DNA from: Psychrobacter immobilis
Lineage (GTDB): Bacteria; Pseudomonadota; Gammaproteobacteria; Pseudomonadales; Moraxellaceae
DNA: 64,000 nucleotides
NCBI RefSeq assembly: GCF_904846185.1
Contig: NZ_CAJGZQ010000008.1
Location: 62,001-126,000, forward strand
Reading direction: 5' to 3'
Shown: in pieces, positions 1-10,226 of the stretch
How positions within the stretch are numbered: position 1 is the stretch's first letter
Layout: each line of letters begins with the position of its first letter
Made by a program: the position numbers and the translations under genes
The notes under the pieces: model-generated
What the model saw: only the letters and a program-made list of their open reading frames with translations
Told to the model about the DNA's origin: nothing
The model's database searches: none

Positions 1-1265
1 AACCCTAAACGGCGGTTAAATTTCATACGACCGACGTTCGATAAGTCATAACGATCAGCGTTAAAGAACATGCTGTCAAATAGTTTTTCAGCGGTCTCAA
101 CCGTTGGTGGCTCACCTGGACGCATGACTTTATAAATTTCAATCAATGCTTCTTCACGGCTTGACGTACTATCAGCACGCAAAGTGTCGGCAATATAACT
201 GCCTTGATCGATATCATTGGTGAATAGAATGCTGAACTCTTTGATAGATTCGCTGGCTTCAAATGCGCTTAATTTAACCAATAATTCATGGTCAATTAGC
301 GTATTCGCTTTAGCGATAACTTCATCATTTACCACGATATCTTCAGCTAAGATACGCTCATAGAGATACTCATCAGGTATTGCAATCTTCGTCATACCTG
401 CTTCTTCAAGCTGACGAATACGGCGTGCATTAATACGCTTGCCCTGCTCTACGATGACATCACCTTCTGGTGATACGATATCGAACTGAGCCATCTCACC
501 GCGCAAGCGATCAGCAACCAGATCAATCTCGAACTGCTCTTCACCTTTATAAACGGCTACTTTATCAAAGAACAAATCTAAGATTTCAGACGTTGTCAAA
601 CCAAGCGCACGTAGAATAATTGAAGCCAATAGCTTACGACGACGGTCAATACGAGCAAAAACTAAGTCTTTGGCGTCAAATTCAAAATCTAACCATGAAC
701 CACGGTAAGGAATGATACGCGCGTTATAAAGCACTTTACCACTTGAATGCGACTTACCTTTATCATGATCAAAGAACACACCAGGTGAACGATGTAGCTG
801 AGATACGATAACACGCTCAGTACCATTGATAATAAAAGTACCGTTAGCCGTCATCAACGGCATTTCGCCCATATAGACGCTTTGCTCACGGATATCTTTG
901 ATAGCCGCTTTGCTGTCTTTATCTTTGCTGTCTTTGTCTTTGATGATCAGACGGATTTTGACACGCATCGGTGCAGCAAACGTTGAGCCACGCAAGATAC
1001 ACTCACGCTCGTCAAATTCAGGCGTGCCTAAATAATATTCAACGAATTGTAGCTCTGCGTTACCAGAGTGACTCTCAATTGGGAAAATAGAGGAATACGC
1101 AGCTTGCAAACCAGTATTCTCACGAGCTTTTGGCTTTTTGTGCTCTTGCAAAAATTGCTCGTAAGAATCTACTTGAATAGACAGTAAATAGGGAATGTCC
1201 ATCACAGTGGGCAATTCAGCAAAACTTTTGCGAATACGCTTTTTTTCAGTATAAGAATATGCCAT
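1..1265 (-). CDS. rpoB: RNA polymerase beta subunit, N-terminal part (cut by window edge)
   Basis: This is the beta subunit of DNA-directed RNA polymerase, part of the catalytic core. About 421 codons are present; the rest lies beyond position 1. The translation opens [19 protein letters not shown] and continues with typical beta protrusion and lobe sequence, including [20 protein letters not shown] and [16 protein letters not shown]. The start at 1263-1265 is the family start. The gene follows rplL after an unusually long gap of about 790 bp, in the usual rplJL-rpoBC order. The rifampicin region lies largely outside the window. A run [11 protein letters not shown] near residue 115 is a small charged duplication. 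Confidence 0.97.
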   Translation of the reverse strand, partial: MAYSYTEKKRIRKSFAELPTVMDIPYLLSIQVDSYEQFLQEHKKPKARENTGLQAAYSSIFPIESHSGNAELQFVEYYLGTPEFDERECILRGSTFAAPMRVKIRLIIKDKDSKDKDSKAAIKDIREQSVYMGEMPLMTANGTFIINGTERVIVSQLHRSPGVFFDHDKGKSHSSGKVLYNARIIPYRGSWLDFEFDAKDLVFARIDRRRKLLASIILRALGLTTSEILDLFFDKVAVYKGEEQFEIDLVADRLRGEMAQFDIVSPEGDVIVEQGKRINARRIRQLEEAGMTKIAIPDEYLYERILAEDIVVNDEVIAKANTLIDHELLVKLSAFEASESIKEFSILFTNDIDQGSYIADTLRADSTSSREEALIEIYKVMRPGEPPTVETAEKLFDSMFFNADRYDLSNVGRMKFNRRLG

Positions 1266-2056
1266 CGAGAGTCCTTACAGTAAACGTGGAAACAAATTAA
1301 AAGCGTGGCCAGCGTGCATAAATACGATGCAAACTTGGCGACGTAAACGATAATATAAAACAGGTAATCGTGTTCAGTTGATATCTTTTGTCAATTACTA
1401 CTTCTGCTATCAGTGCTTAATTAGCACCCTTACTTTCATTTTATGATCGGTATCTAAGTCAGTCTATATGACCACTCAGACAACCAAATTCAATGTCACA
1501 TCATCTAAAACATATTGCTTTTTAAGCAAAACTTACTCATAGAGGTAAGAAAAAATGACTCGTTCAAGGGTATTTCTAAGTTATCTGCTATCAAAACTGA
1601 TTGTATTTAGTCATTTTTCTTTCAAAAAACCGGCTCTTTCAAAACCAACAATTCTATCAAAACTAATATCGTCGCTGATATGTACCGTCTATAAGCCTAA
1701 CTACTGACAGTAATACTCTGCGAAACGGACAACCTAAACTTAATAGTTTTTCAGAATTAATAATAATCGGGGTAACTATAACTTTTAGAATCAGTATAAA
1801 CTATAGTGTTAATGGGAAAGCATGCAGACACAAAAAAATGCCAAACATCTATGGACGTTTAGCTTAAATTAACTGATTTCAAAAACTGGCATGTGTGCTT
1901 GCATGTATATCGTCTGTCCTTTTGATGGGTATCCACCGTGATGTTGCATACGTATGTTGGCAGACACAAAAGGTCAAGCTACGAATTATAGTAAAAAAAA
2001 GCTGGCAATGCAAGGCATTACCAGCTTTTTTTGTACAACACTAAGATAAGCGAAGC
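1266..2056 (-). promoter_or_regulatory. Long rplL-rpoB intercistronic region
   Basis: A 791-bp gene-free stretch between rplL and rpoB; in E. coli this gap is roughly 320 bp. It contains a terminator-like hairpin just after rplL. It also has a 12-bp direct repeat (GCAGACACAAAA at 1824-1835 and 1960-1971) and several copies of a TCTWTCAAAA-type motif at about 1588, 1618, 1635 and 1653. I see no credible protein-coding frame. By analogy with E. coli it should hold the attenuator and possibly an RNase processing site that set the ratio of L7/L12 to RNA polymerase; that role is inference. Confidence 0.5.
1993..2025 (-). terminator. Hairpin terminator or attenuator after rplL
   Basis: Stem GCTGGCAATG (2001-2010) pairs with CATTACCAGC (2016-2025) with one G-U pair. 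An 8-base A tract on the plus strand at 1993-2000 gives a U tract in the minus-strand transcript. It lies about 30 bp after the rplL stop. As rpoB is downstream, partial read-through (attenuation) is the likely role. Confidence 0.75.
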
Positions 2057-2428
2057 TTATTTTAGTTCAACAGTTGCACCAGCTTCTTCAAGTTTCTTTT
2101 TCAACTCTTCAGCTTCAGCTTTGTTAACGCCTTCTTTGATTGGAGCTGGAGCGCTTTCAACCAAATCTTTCGCTTCTTTCAAGCCAAGACCAGTAGCTTC
2201 ACGTACGGCTTTAATTACGCCAACTTTCTTCTCGCCAAAGCTGGCAAGAACTACGTCAAACTCGTCTTTTTCTTCAGCAGCAGCAGCAGCAGGGCCAGCA
2301 GCAGCAGGTGCAGCAGCAACAGCAGCTGTTACGCCGAATTTTTCTTCCATAGCGCTGATTAATTCAACGATATCCATTACTGACATTTCAGCGATTGCGT
2401 TTAACACGTCATCTTTAGATAGTGCCAT
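2057..2428 (-). CDS. rplL: 50S ribosomal protein L7/L12
   Basis: Stalk protein of the large subunit that recruits translational GTPases such as EF-Tu and EF-G. The 123 residues show the N-terminal dimerisation helix ([24 protein letters not shown]), an Ala/Pro-rich hinge around residues 35-52, and the C-terminal factor-binding domain with [17 protein letters not shown] ribosome binding site lies 5-10 nt before the start. It is co-directional with rplJ upstream and rpoB downstream. The family is unmistakable. Confidence 0.98.
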
Positions 2429-2554
2429 GAGAACTCTCCGTTATCTGATAAAAATTAATTGATTTTAAAATCGCTTAGATTGCTTGCCAAATTTTCAAAT
2501 AGTGTTGGCAATAAAGTGCAATCGGCGATGTCAAAGTTACGTTAAAACAAGCAA

Positions 2555-3082
2555 TTATGCCGCTTCTTTTGCGTCTTTGATTGCTGCTACCGTGCGAACA
2601 AGCTTACTAGGAACAGCGTTCATAGTTTGAACAAGCTTGGTAACTGGTGCATTCATAGTAGCCATCAAGATAGAGATTGCTTCGTCGCGAGTTGGTAGCT
2701 TCGATACGCGCTCTAGCTCTTCTGGACCATAAACAACACCACCAACTGATACCAATTTGGTCTCTAAAGCTTTGTGATCTTTACTGAACTCGAAAACAAC
2801 TCGAGCAGCAGATCCCAAATCTTCCATAGAGAAAGCCAAAAGTAATGGACCAGTCATACGGTCTGACATGCTCTCAAACTTAGTGCCTTCAAACGCACGT
2901 TTTGCTAGGGTATTTTTTACCACTTTCAAAACGACGCCTTTTTCACGGGCTTGTTCGCGCAGCTTAGTAAGCTTTGCAACACCAATACCATGATATTCGG
3001 CAGCTACTGCTGAGTAAGCATTAGCAGCAACTTCAGACACTTCAGCCACAACTTGTTGTTTTTGCTCTAGCGTTAATGCCAT
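2555..3082 (-). CDS. rplJ: 50S ribosomal protein L10
   Basis: Base of the ribosomal stalk, holding L7/L12 dimers through its C-terminal helix. The 175 residues start MALTLEQKQQVVAEVSEVA and contain the L10 core with LREQAREKGVVLKVVKNTLA; the C-terminal helix follows about residue 135. The length is close to the E. coli protein (165). The preceding 446-bp leader is the expected site of L10 autoregulation. It forms one transcription unit with rplL 126 bp downstream. Confidence 0.98.
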   Translation of the reverse strand: MALTLEQKQQVVAEVSEVAANAYSAVAAEYHGIGVAKLTKLREQAREKGVVLKVVKNTLAKRAFEGTKFESMSDRMTGPLLLAFSMEDLGSAARVVFEFSKDHKALETKLVSVGGVVYGPEELERVSKLPTRDEAISILMATMNAPVTKLVQTMNAVPSKLVRTVAAIKDAKEAA

Positions 3083-3528
3083 AAGTTGACTCCTTTAATC
3101 TTATCAATCAGCTGAATATTTAATCATTTAAACCTAAGCTTTTAAGCATTGGCATTCAATAATTAAACGATTCGCTTAGACTGACTTGATACGACACGTT
3201 ATCAGCATATTTATTAATAATAAATTTACTCATAACGACTGATTACGGCACCGTTATCAGAATGACATCAAGTGATAGATTGAACTATCGGCTCTTATCA
3301 ACAACTGGGTGGGTCACCGTCTGCGTAGGACAATTGAGATTTTCATCTTTCGTCGATTAACAAAAGCAGCTCGTTGTTATTACTAATGATCCGAAAACAA
3401 TTAATAAAAACGTAAAACCGCTTTCTACCTACGGTCTTAGACAGCATAGCGTTTGCTACGCTGACCTAATTCTTTAAAATATTTTTGCAGCCTTTATTTA
3501 AAATCGTCAAATAAAGGCACATATATAA
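3083..3528 (-). promoter_or_regulatory. rplJ leader region (candidate L10 autoregulatory leader)
   Basis: A gene-free region between rplA and rplJ, where gammaproteobacteria carry the L10-binding leader that represses rplJL translation. Two clear hairpins are visible. One pairs GCCTTTATTT (3490-3499) with AAATAAAGGC (3509-3518) just after rplA. The other pairs CAGCATAGC (3442-3450) with GCTACGCTG (3455-3463). Nearer the gene, a G/C-richer segment at about 3306-3335 stands out in an AT-rich leader and could be the conserved L10 contact. Assignment to the L10 leader family is by position; a covariance-model search would decide it. Confidence 0.4.
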
Positions 3529-4230
3529 TTATTTTGCTGTGCGATATGGAACTGGATCAATACTTAGACCAGGACCCATCGTGCTAGACAAGGTAATTTT
3601 CTTAATGAAAGTACCTTTAGAAGTAGCAGGCTTAGCACGTCTTAAATCTGCAATCAGTGCTTCAGCATTCTGGATTACTTGCTCAGCAGTAAAACCAACT
3701 TGACCGATAGTCGTGTGGATGATACCTGCTTTGTCTACACGATACTGTGCTTGACCGGCTTTAGCGTTAGTAACCGCTTCAGCAACGTTAGGCGTAACCG
3801 TACCGACTTTAGGGTTAGGCATTAGACCACGTGGACCTAGGATAGTACCTAGTTGACCAACAACACGCATTGCATCAGGAGCAGCAATAACGATATCAAA
3901 GTCCATGTTACCAGCTTTGATTGATTCTGCTAAGTCTTCAAAACCAACGATATCTGCACCAGCTTCTTTGGCGGCTTCAGCAGCAGCACCTTGAGCAAAT
4001 ACAGCAACGCGTTTGGTTTTACCAGTACCAGCAGGTAGGTTGGTAGCGCCACGAACCACTTGATCAGATTTACGTGGGTCAACACCCAAGTTAATCGCAA
4101 TATCAATTGACTCTTTGAATTTAAGAGGTGGTAAATCGTTTAGGATTTGAACCGCTTCTTCAACTGTATACTGCTTTTCATGTACGATACGGCTTTGAAT
4201 TTCTTTTTGACGTTTGGTTAGCTTGCTCAT
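3529..4230 (-). CDS. rplA: 50S ribosomal protein L1
   Basis: L1 stalk protein binding 23S rRNA near the E site, and the usual translational repressor of the rplKA operon. The 233 residues match the family length (234 in E. coli). Signatures include [16 protein letters not shown] near the N terminus and [15 protein letters not shown] in the middle. The start abuts the rplK stop with no spacer, implying translational coupling. It is followed by a hairpin before the rplJ leader. Confidence 0.98.
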   Translation of the reverse strand: MSKLTKRQKEIQSRIVHEKQYTVEEAVQILNDLPPLKFKESIDIAINLGVDPRKSDQVVRGATNLPAGTGKTKRVAVFAQGAAAEAAKEAGADIVGFEDLAESIKAGNMDFDIVIAAPDAMRVVGQLGTILGPRGLMPNPKVGTVTPNVAEAVTNAKAGQAQYRVDKAGIIHTTIGQVGFTAEQVIQNAEALIADLRRAKPATSKGTFIKKITLSSTMGPGLSIDPVPYRTAK

Positions 4231-4662
4231 TTACACACCCTCCACGGTAATACCCATTGAACGTGCAGTACCAGCGATGGTACGAACAGCAGCATCAAGA
4301 TCAGCAGCAGTTAAATCTGCATCTTTGGTCTTAACGATATCTTCTAGTTGTGCACGGTCAACTTTACCGACTTTAGCGGTATTTGGTGTACCAGAACCTT
4401 TAGCGATACCAGCAGCCTTACGTAGTAAGTATGCAGCTGGTGGTGACTTCATGATGAAAGTAAAAGACTTATCGCTATATACAGTGATCTCAGTAGGAAT
4501 CGGTAGGCCCGGCTCTTGGTTTGAGGTCGCAGCGTTAAATTCTTTACAGAACGCCATGATGTTCACGCCTTTTTGACCCAATGCTGGACCAATCGGTGGT
4601 GAAGGATTTGCTTTACCTGCAGGGACTTGTAGTTTGATGTAACCATCAATCTTCTTAGCCAT
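4231..4662 (-). CDS. rplK: 50S ribosomal protein L11
   Basis: L11 of the GTPase-associated centre, needed for factor function and RelA activation. The 143 residues carry the proline-rich N-terminal motif [19 protein letters not shown] and a C-terminal RNA-binding domain ending with RSMGITVEG. The stop codon is immediately followed by the rplA start. nusG lies 93 bp upstream, preserving the secE-nusG-rplK-rplA order. Confidence 0.98.
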   Translation of the reverse strand: MAKKIDGYIKLQVPAGKANPSPPIGPALGQKGVNIMAFCKEFNAATSNQEPGLPIPTEITVYSDKSFTFIMKSPPAAYLLRKAAGIAKGSGTPNTAKVGKVDRAQLEDIVKTKDADLTAADLDAAVRTIAGTARSMGITVEGV

Positions 4663-4755
4663 GATTTTCTCCTAAATGGGTAATAGCGCCAAATCAATAT
4701 TGTATATAAACCTTATTGACTAACAGCTCCCCGGTTGATGAACTTTTTTGCTGAT

Positions 4756-5286
4756 TTAGTCTAGTTTCTCAACTTTACTAAATTCAAGCTCGACCTGAGT
4801 CGGTCGATTAAATACGTTTACCGTTAAATGTAGTTTAGACTTCTCGTAATCCACTTTTTCTACCAACCCTTTAAAGTCAGTAAATGGACCATCGATAACC
4901 AACAGCTCTTCGCCCGGCTCAAATAGAGTCTTAGGACGTGGGTCGGTTTCAGTCTGATTCAAACGGTTTAAAATACGATCTGCTTCTACTTGCGTAATTG
5001 GCGCTGGTGTTTCAGGTGTACCACCGATGAAACCCATAATACGTGGGCACTCTTTAACGATATGCCAAGTATTGTCGTTCATTTCCATCTGGATCAATAC
5101 ATAACCTGGAAAGAACTTACGCTCACTCTTACGCTTTTTGCCGTCTTTCATTTCGACGACTTCTTCAGTAGGAACCAATACGTCACCGAATGATTCAGCA
5201 AAGTCACTACGATTAATACGATCAGTTAATGAACGCTGTACTTGCTTTTCATATCCTGAAAACGCTTGGACAATATACCAACGCAT
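4756..5286 (-). CDS. nusG: Transcription termination/antitermination factor NusG
   Basis: NusG binds RNA polymerase and links it to Rho or to S10 of the leading ribosome. The start chosen gives [16 protein letters not shown], matching the family N terminus. CAGGAG lies 7-12 nt before it, while a further in-frame start 15 codons upstream would overlap the ribosome binding site. The 176 residues contain the NGN domain ([23 protein letters not shown]) and a C-terminal KOW domain ([20 protein letters not shown]). It is co-transcribed with secE, whose stop is 57 bp upstream. Confidence 0.97.
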   Translation of the reverse strand: MRWYIVQAFSGYEKQVQRSLTDRINRSDFAESFGDVLVPTEEVVEMKDGKKRKSERKFFPGYVLIQMEMNDNTWHIVKECPRIMGFIGGTPETPAPITQVEADRILNRLNQTETDPRPKTLFEPGEELLVIDGPFTDFKGLVEKVDYEKSKLHLTVNVFNRPTQVELEFSKVEKLD

Positions 5287-5343
5287 ATCACGCTCCTGAT
5301 CATTATAATTAAATTTTGGGGTAAGACTCACTAATACGTGCGA

Positions 5344-5832
5344 CTAACCAATAAAGATGCCAACGAACCAATTGAAAAAGTTATCTAATAACCAAACCAG
5401 AAAACCAACAATGGCAATCATGGCAATGACCTGCCAGGTATATTGAAACGTTTCATCTTTACCTGGCCATGTCACTCGGCGCAATTCAACAGCAGCGTCT
5501 TTCAATAATATTTTAAAAGCGCGGCCTTGATGCGTTAATGCCAAGCATACTAAGGCAAATACAATAAGGGCAACGATAATACCAATACGTACCCAGACAT
5601 CATTGGCAGGTTGCCAATAGCCAGGTAAATACTGATTAACTAACGTCGCCCCGATTAATACTGCTGCGGCAAGTAGCCACAGTACCACATCTTTTATTGA
5701 ACCTGTTTTAGCCACTTCAACAGCAGTTGTTTGATTGCCCGCTGAGATGTGCTTACCTTTAGACAGCATTCCACCAGCACCCGCCTTGGCATCAGATAAC
5801 TTAGTCTCGAGGTTATCTTGATCATTGCTCAT
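5344..5832 (-). CDS. secE: Preprotein translocase subunit SecE
   Basis: Essential subunit of the SecYEG channel. The 162-residue protein has a polar N-terminal 45 residues and three hydrophobic segments (about 48-68, 79-100 and 135-160), as in gammaproteobacterial SecE. The conserved cytoplasmic stretch AAVELRRVTWPGKDETFQ lies just before the last membrane segment. It sits directly after tRNA-Trp and before nusG. The N-terminal extension is somewhat longer than in E. coli (127 residues). Confidence 0.95.
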   Translation of the reverse strand: MSNDQDNLETKLSDAKAGAGGMLSKGKHISAGNQTTAVEVAKTGSIKDVVLWLLAAAVLIGATLVNQYLPGYWQPANDVWVRIGIIVALIVFALVCLALTHQGRAFKILLKDAAVELRRVTWPGKDETFQYTWQVIAMIAIVGFLVWLLDNFFNWFVGIFIG

Positions 5833-5883
5833 AAAGAACTCGCTTCGGAGATGGTGAGGTATAACAAAGATGTGATAAGAAGA

Positions 5884-5959
5884 TGGCAGGCGATGTAGGA
5901 CTCGAACCTACAACCCTCGGTTTTGGAGACCGATGCTCTACCAATTGAGCCAATCGCCT
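5884..5959 (-). tRNA. trpT: tRNA-Trp (anticodon CCA)
   Basis: Read on the minus strand, this folds as a full cloverleaf. The acceptor stem pairs AGGCGAT (5' end, at 5953-5959) with ATCGCCT, followed by discriminator G and an encoded CCA. The anticodon stem TCGGT/ACCGA closes loop CTCCAAA with anticodon CCA, and the T arm contains GTTCGAGTC. The gene is 76 nt including CCA. It starts about 12 nt after the predicted transcription start of a strong promoter and probably leads the secE-nusG transcript, from which it would be processed. Confidence 0.97.
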
Positions 5960-5977
5960 ATGGGTGTAAAGGACAGC

Positions 5978-6005
5978 ATTATACAATATTTGATATAAAA
6001 TGCAA
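5978..6005 (-). promoter_or_regulatory. Sigma70 promoter for tRNA-Trp-secE-nusG
   Basis: On the minus strand there is a -35 TTGCAT (6000-6005) and a consensus -10 TATAAT (5978-5983) separated by 16 bp. The predicted start near 5971 is about 12 nt upstream of the mature tRNA 5' end, a typical arrangement. The region from here back to 6266 has no other feature I can support. Confidence 0.75.
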
Positions 6006-6266
6006 GCCTTTAGCGATAAAATTATTATTTTTACCTAGTTTTGCTCTTATTTGAATGTGCTACTGAATCATCATTACTTTAACAAAATGGAAATGTAAGC
6101 GGCTAATAAGAAGCAGCGTTAATATAGCAAGCTCCGCTTAGAATTACAATAGATTGGAAAGTAAATTATAAACGTTATAGGTATAACTGGCTAATCATGT
6201 TGCTAAGACAACGAAAGGTTTGATCATACTACTGAAGAATAACCATATTTCCTGATCATTTGATCT

Positions 6267-6297
6267 AAAAAAAGCCACCCTTGATTAAGGATGGCTT
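6267..6297. terminator. Terminator after tuf
   Basis: Stem AAGCCACCCTT (6272-6282) pairs with AAGGATGGCTT (6287-6297) with one G-U pair and a 4-nt loop, flanked by A and T tracts on both sides. On the minus strand it ends the tuf transcript 43 bp after the stop, separating the str unit from the trpT-secE unit. Confidence 0.85.
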
Positions 6298-6339
6298 TTT
6301 TTATGACTAATTTATAAGCTCATTACTGAGACTGACAGA

Positions 6340-7530
6340 TTAGTTTAGTACGTTAGCAACAACACCAGCGCCTACAGTACGGCCGCCTTCACGAATTGCG
6401 AAGCGAAGACCTTTGTCCATAGCGATTGGGTGGATAAGCTCTACGCCCATCTCAACGTTATCACCAGGCATTACCATTTCAGTACCGTCTTGTAATTGGA
6501 TTGCGCCAGTTACGTCAGTAGTACGGAAGTAGAACTGTGGACGATAGCCGTTTAGGAATGGTGTGTGACGACCACCCTCTTCTTTTGACAATACATAAAC
6601 TTCAGCGTCAAACTTGGTGTGAGGAGTGATTGAACCTGGCTTAGCTAGTACTTGGCCACGTTGTACGTCTTCACGCTTAGTACCACGTAGTAGTACGCCA
6701 CAGTTTTCACCTGCACGACCTTCGTCAAGCAGTTTACGGAACATCTCTACACCAGTACAGGTGGTTTTTTGAGTGTCACGGATACCGACGATTTCGATTT
6801 CGTCGCCTACGCGTACGATACCAGATTCAACACGACCTGTTACAACAGTACCACGGCCTGAGATTGAGAATACGTCTTCGATTGGCATTAGGAATGCTTT
6901 GTCAACGTCACGCTCTGGCTCTGGGATGTAGGTGTCAAGAACGTTAAGAAGTTCTACAACCGCTGGTTGGCCGTATTTTTCTTGTGAGCCTTTTAGGGCT
7001 TCAGTCGCTGAACCATGGATGATTGGGGTGTCATCACCTGGGAAGTCGTAGTCATTAAGAAGTTCACGAACTTCCATTTCTACGAGTTCTAGCAATTCTT
7101 CGTCATCAACAACATCACATTTGTTCATGAATACGATGATGTACGGTACGCCAACCTGACGTGAAAGCAGGATGTGCTCACGGGTTTGTGGCATTGGGCC
7201 GTCAGTTGCTGATACGACTAGGATTGCGCCGTCCATTTGAGCAGCACCAGTGATCATGTTTTTAACATAATCGGCGTGACCTGGGCAATCGACGTGAGCG
7301 TAGTGACGTGCTGGGGTGTCATATTCTACGTGTGAGGTGTTGATGGTGATGCCACGTGCTTTTTCTTCTGGTGCTGAGTCAATAGACGCGTAGTCTTTGG
7401 CTTCGCCACCAGAGGTGATTGCTGCTACCGTTGCGATGGCAGCTGTTAGGGTTGTTTTACCGTGGTCAACGTGTCCGATTGTACCGACGTTGACGTGTGG
7501 CTTTACGCGTTCAAACTTGGCCTTTGCCAT
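6340..7530 (-). CDS. tuf: Elongation factor Tu
   Basis: GTPase delivering aminoacyl-tRNA to the ribosome. The start chosen gives [20 protein letters not shown], preceded by GAGGAAATACCC; nine upstream in-frame codons are rejected because they contain that binding site. The 396 residues show the P loop [11 protein letters not shown], switch [14 protein letters not shown], and the two C-terminal beta-barrel domains ending with GRTVGAGVV. It has its own promoter in the fusA-tuf gap and a terminator after it. Whether a second tuf copy exists cannot be told here. Confidence 0.98.
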   Translation of the reverse strand: MAKAKFERVKPHVNVGTIGHVDHGKTTLTAAIATVAAITSGGEAKDYASIDSAPEEKARGITINTSHVEYDTPARHYAHVDCPGHADYVKNMITGAAQMDGAILVVSATDGPMPQTREHILLSRQVGVPYIIVFMNKCDVVDDEELLELVEMEVRELLNDYDFPGDDTPIIHGSATEALKGSQEKYGQPAVVELLNVLDTYIPEPERDVDKAFLMPIEDVFSISGRGTVVTGRVESGIVRVGDEIEIVGIRDTQKTTCTGVEMFRKLLDEGRAGENCGVLLRGTKREDVQRGQVLAKPGSITPHTKFDAEVYVLSKEEGGRHTPFLNGYRPQFYFRTTDVTGAIQLQDGTEMVMPGDNVEMGVELIHPIAMDKGLRFAIREGGRTVGAGVVANVLN

Positions 7531-7645
7531 GGGTATTTCCTCTTTTTTTGGGGTCAAATGCTAGGTTCGTATCAATACGATAACTCAAACAATCCTGACC
7601 ACTTTAAGATAATTGTTAAAAGGGTACACATACTAATGTGCAGAT

Positions 7646-7673
7646 ATTATAAGAAAATCACCGCCAATAACAA
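7646..7673 (-). promoter_or_regulatory. Promoter upstream of tuf
   Basis: On the minus strand, TTGTTA (7668-7673) lies 16 bp before a consensus TATAAT (7646-7651). This would start transcription near 7639, giving tuf a leader of about 110 nt. The -35 box overlaps the left arm of a 9-bp inverted repeat (7662-7670 with 7687-7695), so the promoter may be modulated by read-through from fusA or by a bound protein. Confidence 0.6.
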
Positions 7674-7695
7674 GTCTTTTAACCAATTATTGGCG
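7662..7695. repeat. Inverted repeat in the fusA-tuf gap
   Basis: CGCCAATAA (7662-7670) and TTATTGGCG (7687-7695) form a perfect 9-bp inverted repeat around a 16-nt spacer, overlapping the -35 box of the tuf promoter. There is no U tract, so it is not an obvious terminator. It could be an operator or an RNA processing hairpin in fusA-tuf read-through mRNA. Confidence 0.6.
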
Positions 7696-7754
7696 TATTC
7701 TTCTATGACAACATAGAGATAATAGCTACATTGTCATATTTAATAGACGATTAC

Positions 7755-9881
7755 TTACTCGTCATCATCTTTATTGTTGAATTTAGAGATGATGTCAGCA
7801 GCAACTGATTTTGGAATCTCAGCGTACTTTTGGAATTCCATTGAATAAGTAGCACGGCCTTGTGACATTGAGCGCATTTGTGTGGCATAACCAAACATTT
7901 CTGCTAATGGCACTTCAGCACGGATCTGCTTAGTACCGCCAGGTAGGTCTTCCATACCCTGAACCAAACCACGACGACGGTTAAGATCGCCCATGATATC
8001 GCCCATATAATCTTCAGGCGTTTCAACTTCAACTTTCATGATTGGCTCAAGTAGCGCTGGATCTGCTGCCATGAAGCCTTTTCTGAATGCCATAGAACCA
8101 GCCATCTTAAATGATAGCTCATCCGAGTCGACGTCATGGTAAGAACCGTCATACAAGGTCGCTTTTACGCCAACCACTGGATAACCAGCAAGTACGCCAT
8201 TTTTCATGCGTTCTCGGATACCTTTATCAACAGCACCATGGAATTCTTTCGGTACAGTACCACCAACAACTTCTTCAGCGAATTCATATTCAGTATCGCC
8301 CGCTGGATCAAGTGGCTCAAGACGTAACCAAACGTGACCGAATTTACCACGACCACCAGTCTGACGTACGAATTTGCCTTCTTGCTCAACTGTGTTACGA
8401 ATCGTTTCACGATAAGCAACCTGCGGCGCACCGATGTTCGCTTCAACGTTAAACTCACGCTTCATACGATCAACAAGAATCTCTAGATGCAGCTCACCCA
8501 TACCACTGATGATTGTCTGACCAGACTCTTCGTCAGTATGGACACGGAACGATGGATCTTCTTTCGCCAAACGACCTAAAGCGATTGACATTCTTTCTTG
8601 GTCAGCTTTGGTCTTAGGTTCAACCGCTAGGCTGATAACTGGATCTGGGAATTCCATGCGCTCAAGCGTGATAACATTTTGCTCATCACATAGCGTATCA
8701 CCAGTCGTTACGTCTTTCATGCCGACCAATGCAGCGATATCACCGGTACGGATTTCTTGCAACTCTTCTTGAGAGTTAGCCATCATCTGTACGATACGAC
8801 CAACGCGCTCACGCTTCATTTTAACTGGGTTATAAACGCTGCTACCTTGCGTTAAAACACCTGAATAAACACGAACGAAGGTTAAGTTACCAACGAATTT
8901 GTCATTCATGATTTTAAATGCTAAAGCTGAGAACGGTGCGTCATCTGATGCTTCACGAGTGCCTTCAGTTTCATCTTTGTCATCAAGGATACCTTTAATA
9001 GCAGGTACATCCATTGGTGCTGGAAGATACTGAATAACCGCATCCAACATCTTTTGTACACCTTTGTTTTTAAAGGCAGTACCACAAAGTAATGGAATGA
9101 TTTGGTTATCAATAGTCAATTGACGAATAGCAGTGTTAATCTGCTCTACAGACAACTCACCATTTTCTAGATACTCATTCATCAATTCTTCTGTTGCTTC
9201 AGCCGCATTTTCTACAAGAATCTCACGATACTCTTCTGCTTTTTCTTGTAGTTCAGCTGGGATTTCGCGCTCTTCAAACTCCATACCTTGAGATGCTTCA
9301 TCCCAATAAAGAGCTTTCATCGTAACTAGATCGATAACGCCTTCGAAATCATCTTCTTTACCAATTGGAATAACCAATGGCACAGGATTACCGCCTAGAC
9401 GAGTTTTGATCTGCTCAATAACACGATAGAAGTCAGCACCAACGCGATCCATTTTGTTTACAAATGCAAGACGTGGAACTTTATATTTATTTGCCTGACG
9501 CCATACGGTCTCAGACTGTGGCTGAACGCCGCCTACTGCACAGTAAACCATGCAAGCGCCATCAAGTACACGCATAGAACGTTCAACTTCGATCGTGAAG
9601 TCAACGTGACCTGGGGTGTCAATGATGTTGATACGATGTTCGTCAAACTGTTTTGCCATACCTGACCAAAAACAAGTCGTCGCTGCTGAGGTAATAGTAA
9701 TACCGCGCTCTTGTTCTTGCTCCATCCAGTCCATAGTGGCTGCGCCATCATGTACTTCACCAAGTTTGTGACTAACACCGGTATAAAATAAAACACGCTC
9801 AGTAGTGGTTGTCTTACCAGCATCGATGTGCGCTGAGATACCAATGTTGCGATAGCGTTTTAGGGGAGTTTTACGAGCCAT
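7755..9881 (-). CDS. fusA: Elongation factor G
   Basis: GTPase that drives ribosomal translocation and, with RRF, recycling. The 708 residues begin [22 protein letters not shown] and contain P loop [21 protein letters not shown] and NKMDR, followed by domains II-V ([16 protein letters not shown] and [16 protein letters not shown] [11 protein letters not shown]). The length matches the 704-residue E. coli protein. It lies in the str order rpsL-rpsG-fusA-tuf. The upstream gap from rpsG is long (345 bp) and structured. Confidence 0.98.
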   Translation of the reverse strand: MARKTPLKRYRNIGISAHIDAGKTTTTERVLFYTGVSHKLGEVHDGAATMDWMEQEQERGITITSAATTCFWSGMAKQFDEHRINIIDTPGHVDFTIEVERSMRVLDGACMVYCAVGGVQPQSETVWRQANKYKVPRLAFVNKMDRVGADFYRVIEQIKTRLGGNPVPLVIPIGKEDDFEGVIDLVTMKALYWDEASQGMEFEEREIPAELQEKAEEYREILVENAAEATEELMNEYLENGELSVEQINTAIRQLTIDNQIIPLLCGTAFKNKGVQKMLDAVIQYLPAPMDVPAIKGILDDKDETEGTREASDDAPFSALAFKIMNDKFVGNLTFVRVYSGVLTQGSSVYNPVKMKRERVGRIVQMMANSQEELQEIRTGDIAALVGMKDVTTGDTLCDEQNVITLERMEFPDPVISLAVEPKTKADQERMSIALGRLAKEDPSFRVHTDEESGQTIISGMGELHLEILVDRMKREFNVEANIGAPQVAYRETIRNTVEQEGKFVRQTGGRGKFGHVWLRLEPLDPAGDTEYEFAEEVVGGTVPKEFHGAVDKGIRERMKNGVLAGYPVVGVKATLYDGSYHDVDSDELSFKMAGSMAFRKGFMAADPALLEPIMKVEVETPEDYMGDIMGDLNRRRGLVQGMEDLPGGTKQIRAEVPLAEMFGYATQMRSMSQGRATYSMEFQKYAEIPKSVAADIISKFNNKDDDE

Positions 9882-10074
9882 AGTGTTTTCCTAGGAAAAG
9901 TCGTGTATATAATAATGTATTGTGTCTCTACCTCATACTCTATGACAAAGCGGTCAGCTTCATATTACTTACTGATTATTGAGCCTAATACGGACAAAAA
10001 AAGAGCAAATACTAAGAATAGTGCGGCATCAGATTTGGGATGCTCTCTTGTGACAAGCATACTTAATTAAGAGA

Positions 10075-10147
10075 GACATCTTGATAGATGTCCGCCATCT
10101 CGTTGTTGATAGTCAAAAACTACTTACAACAAGATAAACGATGGCGG
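10075..10147. repeat. Two adjacent stem-loops in the rpsG-fusA gap
   Basis: Hairpin one pairs GACATC (10075-10080) with GATGTC (10087-10092). Hairpin two pairs CCGCCATC (10092-10099) with GATGGCGG (10140-10147), with an inner TTGTTG (10103-10108) / CAACAA (10127-10132) helix. Neither has a clear U tract on the minus strand. They occupy the middle of the otherwise empty 345-bp gap (9882-10226). In E. coli S7 autoregulates through an intercistronic structure of the str mRNA, but between rpsL and rpsG; a similar role here is speculation. Confidence 0.55.
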
Positions 10148-10226
10148 CAATCAATAGAATAAATAACAATGTAAGATGAGCTGACTTCAGCCAGCTAATC
10201 TAAAGCTACTACTAATAGACAGTAGC

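Noticed and set aside
4214-4576. A 120-codon plus-strand frame antisense to rplK
   Set aside because: It mirrors the codon pattern of a certain ribosomal protein gene and has no ribosome binding site or recognisable protein.
8111-8452. Plus-strand frames antisense to fusA
   Set aside because: Shadow frames of a highly biased gene; low-complexity His/Gln-rich translation.
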